From the NCBI GenBank assembly GCA_024274855.1, contig JAJSAJ010000313.1, forward strand, positions 1 to 10,343: a stretch of DNA of 10,343 nt. Reading direction: 5' to 3'. The notes below the pieces were generated by a model. The model did no database searches. It saw nothing but the letters and a program-made list of their open reading frames with translations, and was not told the origin of the DNA. A program made the translations under genes and the position numbers. The DNA comes from Planctomycetota bacterium. GTDB lineage: Bacteria > Planctomycetota > Planctomycetia > Pirellulales > Pirellulaceae. Below are positions 5,501 to 10,343 of the stretch, piece after piece. How positions within the stretch are numbered: the stretch's first letter is position 1; the number at the start of each line of letters is the position of its first letter.

Positions 5501-5745
5501 TCTTCATCCGGAACGCCATGGAGAAATATGCGGCGACAAGAAGAACACATCGTGCTGCGGACAGTACCTATCTTGTTGAACATCGACAGGAAGCGGCTTC
5601 GCTGGGTATTCGCGTCGGTGTAGTGCAACAGCGCATCATCCGCAGCGCCACTGAGTGGATTCTCGAGCCCCCGTGCATAGAGCGTAATTCGCTCCAGAGT
5701 GGCACCACAGTCCGGACATTCATCGGAATTCATGGGCTTGGCCAT
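5497..5745 (-). CDS. Small four-cysteine zinc-ribbon protein
   Basis: The 82-residue frame has C10-x2-C13 near the start (CPDCGATLERITLYARG) and C67-x2-C70 near the end (MCSSCRRIFLHG). The two knuckles are separated by about 50 residues, the arrangement of a small zinc ribbon whose middle forms beta strands. Short planctomycete and other bacterial proteins with a CPxCG start and a CxxC tail share this layout. The ATG at 5745 lacks a clear ribosome-binding site; the internal ATG at 5733 is an alternative. Its stop overlaps, tail to tail, the stop of the recombinase fragment. No function can be given. Confidence 0.63.
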   Translation of the reverse strand: MAKPMNSDECPDCGATLERITLYARGLENPLSGAADDALLHYTDANTQRSRFLSMFNKIGTVRSTMCSSCRRIFLHGVPDED

Positions 5746-5966
5746 TCGTGGTTCGAACCGTTGAAACGAAGTCGTCGTCGCTACAGTGGGTCACGGGAGC
5801 CATCTAACGGGCCCGCGATAATACCAGAATTGTCTCGTTTCTCGCACTTGGTGTCAACAAAGGCGTGACCGGTATTCGGAATGCTGGGTGATGCAATATT
5901 CATGGAGTGCTGATCAATTGGGCTTGGTGCTGCGCCAAAACTCAGTTTTCGGATTAGCCATTCCCC

Positions 5967-6009
5967 CCTCCGTCTTCCTTTTCTCTGTGTTCTCGGTGTC
6001 TCGGTGGTT
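5967..6009 (-). repeat. Short repeat of the NHRDTENTE type
   Basis: On the minus strand this stretch translates as NHRDTENTEKRKTE. On the plus strand it shows near-repeats TCTCTGTG, TCTCGGTG and TCTCGGTG spaced eight to nine bases. From memory, sequences translating to NHR(D/G)TE(N/G)TE-like peptides are scattered in intergenic DNA of many environmental bacteria, including planctomycetes, and are often misannotated as small proteins. I treat it as a non-coding dispersed repeat. Confidence 0.5.
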
Positions 6010-6126
6010 GTTTCTCTTCTTCCCCGAATGGTAGGTCGGTATTGGTTGGCAGCCCTGCCGCGCTGAGGTTCCGTCTCCCCTTCATGGAAGGTTGCCGTAG
6101 CGAATACACACTGCAACCAGCGCAAA

Positions 6127-6161
6127 GCATCGGCCCGGGTTGCACGAGTCCGGGCCGATGC
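6127..6161 (-). terminator. Strong hairpin terminator of the oxidoreductase gene
   Basis: GCATCGGCCCGG (6127-6138) pairs perfectly with 6150-6161 across an 11-base loop, giving a 12-bp GC-rich stem. It begins 27 bases past the stop codon of the minus-strand gene at 6189. On that strand the stem is followed only by TTTGCG, so the U-tract is short; termination may rely on the stem or on Rho. Confidence 0.75.
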
Positions 6162-6188
6162 GTCATTTCACGAAAAACCGCTGGCACG

Positions 6189-7532
6189 TTAGCGGCGTGA
6201 ATACGGAGGCGTCACGCCAGGGACGGCAACCGGATAGTTGCCGTCACTGTCGGGCAACACCGGGGCCGTATCCGTCAGGGACTTCAATGCGTCCGTGTCG
6301 CTCAAGTTCAAATCGGCGGCAATCGCCTTGTCCCACTCGATCCGTTGGCCCGAGTAGGTGGCCATCCGTCCGAAGATCGAAGTCATGGTGCTCATGGCGC
6401 CATACTTTGCTTCGTTCGGACGTTCGCCGCGTCGGATAGCGGCAAACAGGTCGTGATGTTCTTGTTGATGACCGTCGTGGCGACCTTTTCCCCGCCAGAC
6501 GATTTCGCCAGACGTGTTATAAATCTTGCCGCTGCTGATGTCGGCGGCTCCTTCGGTTCCGTGCGCGTATTCGGACACGCTGTTCCAGCAACCGCGAATG
6601 TGCCGGCATTGGCTAAAACACTTGGTACCATCCGCATAGGTGAACTCGACAAAGTGATGATCAAAAATCTGACCGTTGTCTTTGCCCTTCCGGACCTCGC
6701 GTCCACCCTGGCCGTTCGCTTCGACCGGGTGATCATCTTTCAACCAGTTAATCACATCGAGATTGTGAATATGCTGTTCGACGATGTGATCGCCACACAG
6801 CCAGTTAAAGTAGTACCAGTTTCGCATCTGATACTCGAGTTCCGTCTGTTCGGGCTTGCGAGCACGAACCCAGACCCCCCCGCCGTTCCAATAGGCGCGG
6901 GTCAACAAGATGCGACCAATGGCACCATCTTGGAGCTTCGCAATGGTATCCTTGTAGATCGTCTCATGATGGCGTTGCAGGCCAACCGCGACGGCCAGAT
7001 TCTTCTTCTTGGCTGTTTCGTTGGCGGCAAGGATCCGCTTGATCCCCACGGGGCCCGTGGCCAGCGGTTTCTCCATGAAGATGTGCTTCCCAGCTTTGAC
7101 CGCCGCTTCGAAATGCTGCGGGCGAAATCCGGGCGGCGTCGCGAGGATCACCAGATCGATGCCCGAATCGAGCACTTTCTGATAACCGTCGAATCCGGAA
7201 AACTGGCGGTCCTTCGGAACGTCCACCTTGTCCGCGTGCTTTCCTTTGACCGCGCGGTAGGCCCCTTGGATCTTGTCCGGAAAAACATCGGCCATCGCAA
7301 CCAACTTGATCGGGCCACTCGTCGTATTCAGTGCCTGAACCGCGGCCCCCGTTCCACGACCGCCACACCCAACCAGTCCGATCGTAATCAGATCCTGGCC
7401 CGCGGCATGGGCCGAACGTGCCAAGCTCAGATTGCTGCCCACCGCGCCTCCGGCAACTAAGAGTGAGGACGTCTTGATAAAACTGCGTCGAGACGTTCTG
7501 CTCGCCGGAGCTCGTTCAGATTGCTTCGTCAT
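6189..7532 (-). CDS. Tat-exported Gfo/Idh/MocA-family NAD(P)-dependent oxidoreductase
   Basis: The 447-residue product begins with a twin-arginine signal (SRRSFIK at 14-20, a hydrophobic stretch, then a likely cut after SAHA at 40-43), so it should be exported folded with its cofactor. The Rossmann dinucleotide site is IGLVGCGGRGTG at 51-62, and the family's EKP motif with the catalytic Lys is at 154-156 (IFMEKPLA). The C-terminal substrate domain includes CGDHIVEQHIHNLDVINW (246-263) and HGTEGAADI (324-332). Family members oxidise or reduce sugars, inositols and related polyols; the exact substrate cannot be read from this sequence. The ATG at 7532 has AAGGAG six bases upstream (7539-7544) and places the Tat signal at the N-terminus; the frame continues to 7730 without the expected features. 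Exported members are greatly expanded in planctomycetes. It follows the SUMF1-fold gene by 209 bases. Confidence 0.95.
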   Translation of the reverse strand: MTKQSERAPASRTSRRSFIKTSSLLVAGGAVGSNLSLARSAHAAGQDLITIGLVGCGGRGTGAAVQALNTTSGPIKLVAMADVFPDKIQGAYRAVKGKHADKVDVPKDRQFSGFDGYQKVLDSGIDLVILATPPGFRPQHFEAAVKAGKHIFMEKPLATGPVGIKRILAANETAKKKNLAVAVGLQRHHETIYKDTIAKLQDGAIGRILLTRAYWNGGGVWVRARKPEQTELEYQMRNWYYFNWLCGDHIVEQHIHNLDVINWLKDDHPVEANGQGGREVRKGKDNGQIFDHHFVEFTYADGTKCFSQCRHIRGCWNSVSEYAHGTEGAADISSGKIYNTSGEIVWRGKGRHDGHQQEHHDLFAAIRRGERPNEAKYGAMSTMTSIFGRMATYSGQRIEWDKAIAADLNLSDTDALKSLTDTAPVLPDSDGNYPVAVPGVTPPYSRR

Positions 7533-7741
7533 CGTATTCTCCTTTTGGCGGCAAGGCCGCACAGACAGCGAAAAACCATTGCTCTGCTCAACCGCACGCA
7601 ACGTGCACGTCGGACAGTTTGTTGAAAACAACACGACACTTCCTCGTGAAGATCCTGCCACATGGGGGCCCGCGAATCGGCACAACAACGCCACGCTGGC
7701 GAACCCCACGACATGAACCCTCACCACCACTCCCGGTCGCT
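7533..7741. other. Intergenic spacer between SUMF1-fold and oxidoreductase genes
   Basis: These 209 bases carry the ribosome-binding site of the downstream oxidoreductase (AAGGAG, 7539-7544 on the minus strand) and a small stem GCGGC/GCCGC with an AAG loop near 7547-7559. No strong terminator is visible after 7742, so read-through from the SUMF1-fold gene is possible; a separate promoter inside the spacer is equally possible. Confidence 0.5.
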
Positions 7742-8854
7742 CTATTGCCGACCCTGCTTCCGATCATAGATCGGCAAGGCCTTGTCCCATTTGTCTTTCT
7801 TCTCTTGAGCGGTCGGCTCGCTCAACGGCCGAATGATCCGGAAACCAACCTGCAAAGCATCAGTATGATACCAGATACTCTTGGGAATTTGAGGGTCTTG
7901 GTCCTGCCAACTTGGCGTGGAGGGCGTACGCGCCGCGCTTCGAAGCCGATCCGCGTCATCATCCCACGACCCACCCCGCACAACACGCGGGAACTGCTTT
8001 GTCGGTATGGCCAACGGTTCAATCGCCGTTTTGCCTTCGAACTGCTTGTAATAATCGGGGATAAACTGGTCCAATACCCATTCGGCCACGTTGCCGTGCA
8101 TGTCGTGCAGGCCCCACGGGTTCGGTTTCTTCTGGCCAATCTTGTGGTACGCCTCGTCACTGTTGTCGTAGTACCAGGCATAATCGTCGATCTTGCTCGC
8201 ATCGTCCCCGAACGAATACGCCGTCTTCGTCCCTGCACGGCACGCATACTCCCATTCCGCTTCCGTCGGCACCCGATAGTAGCGTCCGGTCTTCATCGTC
8301 AACCACTGGCAGAACGTCCGCGCTCCGAACTGAGTCATGCAGATCGCCGGATACCCCCGCTTGCCCATCCCAAACGTCATGTCCGTATAAGGCTCGGTCG
8401 GCTGAGACTCCTGGTACTCCGCCGCCGCTTTGTCGCGTGCGTTTTCCTTTACCTTGTCCAGCTTACGACGCTGCACGTCGAGATCGAACATCCAGATCTC
8501 GAATACGTCCCAAGGAATCTCGCACTTGCTCATCCAAAACGGGTTGATCTTGACCTTGTGCTGCGGCCCTTCGACCTCCTCACGACCCTCTTCGCTCTTC
8601 GGACTGCCCATCACGAACTCGCCGCCCGGGATCGGAACCATGTCGATCGTCGCGTCCGTGTGCTCGATCAACTCGGTATAGGCCTTCATGGCGCCCGGGG
8701 CCTTGGCCACCGAGTTGGGTACGTCCAGTACCGAGCGACTCGGCTCGGCAGCAGCCGCCGGCGAGGCTGCAACCAGTATCATTATCGATAGAAAACCAAG
8801 CATCGAAGCAAGAAACGGTTGCAGACGGCCGGGGCGCCGATTTACGCTAGACAT
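7742..8854 (-). CDS. Exported SUMF1/FGE-fold protein lacking the FGE active-site cysteines
   Basis: The 370-residue product starts with a Sec signal (hydrophobic core 12-30, likely cut after SPAAAA near 36). The FGE-sulfatase domain spans about 70-345. It shows the entry motif MVPIPGGEFVMGS (72-84), TEAEWEYACRAGT (197-209), NPWGLHDMHGNVAEWV (245-260), RGGSWDDDADRLRSAAR (293-309) and the terminal GFRIIRP (337-343). True formylglycine-generating enzymes carry two catalytic cysteines shortly after the GGS motif; here that segment is acidic and has none, so sulfatase activation is unlikely. Relatives without these cysteines include binding domains and other oxygen- or metal-dependent enzymes. A long insert at 116-160 (DVQRRKLDKVKENARDK) is helical and charged. 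The ATG at 8854 follows an AAAGGA about ten bases upstream. It lies upstream of the exported oxidoreductase and is divergent from apbE. The role is unknown. Confidence 0.92.
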   Translation of the reverse strand: MSSVNRRPGRLQPFLASMLGFLSIMILVAASPAAAAEPSRSVLDVPNSVAKAPGAMKAYTELIEHTDATIDMVPIPGGEFVMGSPKSEEGREEVEGPQHKVKINPFWMSKCEIPWDVFEIWMFDLDVQRRKLDKVKENARDKAAAEYQESQPTEPYTDMTFGMGKRGYPAICMTQFGARTFCQWLTMKTGRYYRVPTEAEWEYACRAGTKTAYSFGDDASKIDDYAWYYDNSDEAYHKIGQKKPNPWGLHDMHGNVAEWVLDQFIPDYYKQFEGKTAIEPLAIPTKQFPRVVRGGSWDDDADRLRSAARTPSTPSWQDQDPQIPKSIWYHTDALQVGFRIIRPLSEPTAQEKKDKWDKALPIYDRKQGRQ

Positions 8855-8950
8855 AGGTGTTCGGTCCTTTCTTGAGAACGAGAGTCAAGCCAACATGTCC
8901 ACTGGTTGCTCACAGGTAGAGTAAACAGGCCAGGGGGAGGTACCAGCAAT
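8855..8950. promoter_or_regulatory. Divergent promoter region between the SUMF1-fold gene and apbE
   Basis: Only 96 bases separate the two divergent start codons, so both promoters must lie here or overlap the coding ends. The apbE ribosome-binding site is a strong GGGGGAGG at 8933-8940, ten bases before the ATG. I could not assign -35/-10 boxes with confidence. Confidence 0.55.
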
Positions 8951-9976
8951 ATGATACTCAACACATGGCTCTTAGGGGCAGGGGTGGTTATGGCCACCTG
9001 GGGATCGCAGAAAGTTGAGCGTTACCACGAAACTCAACCTCACATGGGGACGAAGTACATTGTCCTATTGTACGCTCCCAGCCCAGAACTCGCAAGAAAG
9101 GCACTCGACGCGGCATTCGCCCGAATCGCTCAACTTGACCAAGTCCTGAGCGATTATGATCCAGACAGCGAACTGAGCTGCCTGAGCCGCTCTGCCCCCC
9201 ACCCGAAACCGGTCCCAATCAGCCAGGATCTGTTCGATGTGCTGTGGCAGGCCCAAAAGCTGAGTCGGGCCAGCCACGGAGCCTTCGACGCTACGGTCGG
9301 TCCGCTGACCAAGCTGTGGCGCCGCGCCAGACGCCAGCGTAAACGGCCGGATAACCAGAGATTGCACGATGCCAAAGCGGCCGTCGGCTACCAGTATCTT
9401 GTGCTCGATCGGTGCCATCGAACCGCTCAACTGACCCGGCCGCACATGCGTCTGGACCTCGGTGGCATCGCAAAAGGCTACGCCATCGATCAGGCTCTCC
9501 ACACGTTACGCGAAATGGGGATTGACCGAGCCTTGGTCAACGCCAGTGGCGACATGGCAGCCACGGGCCCTCCCCCTAACAAGAAGGGATGGGCCGTCGC
9601 CATCGCACCACTCAACCCAAAGGACCCGCCCCGAGATTTTGGCGTGCTCGCCAACCAGGCCCTCGCAACCTCCGGAGATGCCTTCCAATACGTCGAGATT
9701 GACGGTGTGCGCTATTCGCACATCGTCGACCCGCGAACCGGACTCGGTTTGACCGAGCGTAGCAGCGTGTCGGTTCTGGCCAACTGTTGCACCCTGGCCG
9801 ATGGTCTTGCTTCAGCCGCAAGCGTACTCGGCCCGCGAGAAGGACTGAAACTGATCCAGGCAACTCACGATGCAGCCGGGTTAATCGTGACTAAACAGGA
9901 AGATCAAATCGCCACATTTCAGACCGACCGGTTTCGCCTGTGGCTGGCTCATGGCAAGAAACCGATCCGCAAGTAA
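8951..9976 (+). CDS. apbE: FAD:protein FMN transferase (ApbE family)
   Basis: ApbE splits FAD and attaches FMN through a phosphoester bond to a Thr/Ser of target proteins such as NqrB/NqrC, RnfG and other exported flavoproteins, using Mg2+. The 341-residue product has the normal length. An N-terminal hydrophobic segment (MILNTWLLGAGVVMATWG) suggests export or membrane anchoring, without a lipobox Cys. Family motifs appear in order: HMGTKY (31-36), ASHGAFDATVGPL near 107-119, LDLGGIAKGYAID (168-180), NASGDMAATG (197-206), SHIVDPRTG (256-264) and TLADGLASA (281-289). In the last motif the metal-binding Asp284 is present and the usual Thr is Ser288, a mild substitution. The ATG at 8951 is preferred to 8906 because of the GGGGGAGG at 8933-8940 and the signal-like start. 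No flavinylation target is seen in the window. Confidence 0.95.
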   Translation: MILNTWLLGAGVVMATWGSQKVERYHETQPHMGTKYIVLLYAPSPELARKALDAAFARIAQLDQVLSDYDPDSELSCLSRSAPHPKPVPISQDLFDVLWQAQKLSRASHGAFDATVGPLTKLWRRARRQRKRPDNQRLHDAKAAVGYQYLVLDRCHRTAQLTRPHMRLDLGGIAKGYAIDQALHTLREMGIDRALVNASGDMAATGPPPNKKGWAVAIAPLNPKDPPRDFGVLANQALATSGDAFQYVEIDGVRYSHIVDPRTGLGLTERSSVSVLANCCTLADGLASAASVLGPREGLKLIQATHDAAGLIVTKQEDQIATFQTDRFRLWLAHGKKPIRK

Positions 9977-10028
9977 TCCGCTGCTGCCGAACGAAACAAT
10001 GACAGCCCCACCCGATTGTGGTAACCTG

Positions 10029-10061
10029 ACGTGGCAAAAGCTCGTGTGGGCCCAGCCACGT
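10029..10061 (+). other. Hairpin between apbE and msrA
   Basis: ACGTGGC (10029-10035) pairs with GCCACGT (10055-10061), a perfect 7-bp stem around a 19-base loop that itself contains the palindrome TGGGCCCA. It lies 26 bases before the msrA start, so it could be a weak terminator of apbE, an operator or a leader structure. There is no T-tract. Confidence 0.4.
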
Positions 10062-10073
10062 ACCTTCCAGCAC

Positions 10074-10077
10074 GGAG
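10074..10077 (+). promoter_or_regulatory. Ribosome-binding site that sets a GTG start for msrA
   Basis: GGAG lies nine bases before the GTG at 10087. The in-frame sequence upstream back to a TGA at 10027-10029 has no ATG, so this site decides for the GTG start. Confidence 0.65.
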
Positions 10078-10086
10078 ATCCCGGAA

Positions 10087-10343
10087 GTGAATATTGTCCA
10101 AGTGTCGCGTGTTGCAACTTTCGGTGGCGGCTGCTTCTGGTGCACACAGGCCGTTTTTGATCAGCTGCGCGGCATCACGTCGACCGTTTGCGGATATTGC
10201 GGAGGTCACGTGCCGAATCCCACCTATGAGGACATCTGCAGCGGCACATCGGGACACGCGGAAGTCGTGCAGATCCACTACGACCCCGCCGAGATTTCCT
10301 ATCAGGATCTGCTGAACGTCTTTTTCCAGACACATGATCCGAC
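10087..10343 (+). CDS. msrA: Peptide-methionine (S)-S-oxide reductase MsrA, N-terminal part (runs off the right edge)
   Basis: MsrA reduces the S-epimer of methionine sulfoxide in proteins and free methionine, repairing oxidative damage with electrons from thioredoxin. The first 85 codons show the diagnostic active site TFGGGCFWC (11-19) with catalytic Cys16, then GYCGGH (36-41), NPTYEDICSGTSGHAEVV (44-61), YDPAEISYQDLL (65-76) and FFQTHDPT at the edge, all in the expected order and spacing. The GTG start at 10087 puts Cys16 at the usual distance from the N-terminus, and no signal peptide is seen, so the enzyme is cytoplasmic. Additional cysteines (19, 35, 38, 51) are present; Cys51 in the usual GHAEVV neighbourhood is common in the family. 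It follows apbE by 110 bases. The C-terminal resolving cysteines, if any, lie beyond the window. Confidence 0.95.
   Translation, partial: MNIVQVSRVATFGGGCFWCTQAVFDQLRGITSTVCGYCGGHVPNPTYEDICSGTSGHAEVVQIHYDPAEISYQDLLNVFFQTHDP

Larger units (their letters stand above)
5746..6188. other. Gene-free interval with a dispersed-type repeat and a terminator
   Basis: No supported gene is seen in these 443 bases. The interval contains the short repeat at 5967-6009 and the hairpin at 6127-6161. Frames on the minus strand at 5781-6187 only translate these elements and surrounding sequence and do not look like proteins. The promoter of the minus-strand gene 5497-5745 should lie at the left end. Confidence 0.55.

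Noticed and set aside
5134..5868. Long plus-strand reading frame of 244 codons
   Set aside because: It overlaps the integrase fragment and is antisense to the four-Cys gene 5497-5745; its translation has no domain-like sequence, and both overlapped frames are better.
6345..7460. 371-codon plus-strand frame
   Set aside because: Antisense to the Gfo/Idh/MocA gene with no motif of its own.
7619..8791. 390-codon plus-strand frame
   Set aside because: Exactly antisense to the well-supported SUMF1-fold gene; its Arg/Leu-rich translation is what the complement of GC-rich coding sequence gives.

Overview
This window reads as chromosomal DNA from a planctomycete, most likely of the Pirellulales/Planctomycetales type. 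The grounds are indirect. A Tat-exported Gfo/Idh/MocA-family oxidoreductase lies next to an exported SUMF1/FGE-fold protein. There are several short zinc-ribbon orphan proteins. An intergenic tandem repeat resembles, from memory, a repeat common in planctomycete genomes. No phylogenetic marker is present, so the assignment is an inference.

Layout from left to right. Bases 1-436 (minus) hold the N-terminal part of a membrane-anchored zinc-ribbon protein that runs off the left edge. A 473-base gene-free stretch with two long palindromes follows. Next is a TerC-family membrane protein (910-1665, plus), which converges on a small minus-strand pair: a lipoprotein (2367-2636) and a polytopic membrane protein (1903-2295). 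The convergent gap is filled by an 83-bp tandem repeat in three copies.

Bases 2640-5750 look like a worn accessory or mobile-element zone. They hold a frameshifted, internally deleted IS91-type transposase tail (minus), a truncated tyrosine-recombinase N-terminus (plus), several inverted repeats, and small genes of unknown function. The best of these small genes are a compact three-gene minus-strand cluster (4962 to 4037) and a four-cysteine protein (5497-5745).

The right part is ordinary and well supported. A strong hairpin terminator (6127-6161) follows the Gfo/Idh/MocA oxidoreductase (6189-7532, minus), with a SUMF1/FGE-fold protein upstream of it (7742-8854, minus). Divergent from these are an ApbE-type FAD:protein FMN transferase (8951-9976, plus) and the first 85 codons of msrA (10087 to the edge, plus). 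The two minus-strand genes both act outside the cytoplasm and probably form one transcription unit. ApbE (flavinylation of exported proteins) and MsrA (repair of oxidised methionine) share a redox theme but are not known to form a pathway.

No convincing complete new system is visible. The best leads are the three-gene cluster at 4037-4962, the 83-bp repeat between convergent genes, and the SUMF1-fold protein that lacks the FGE active-site cysteines.
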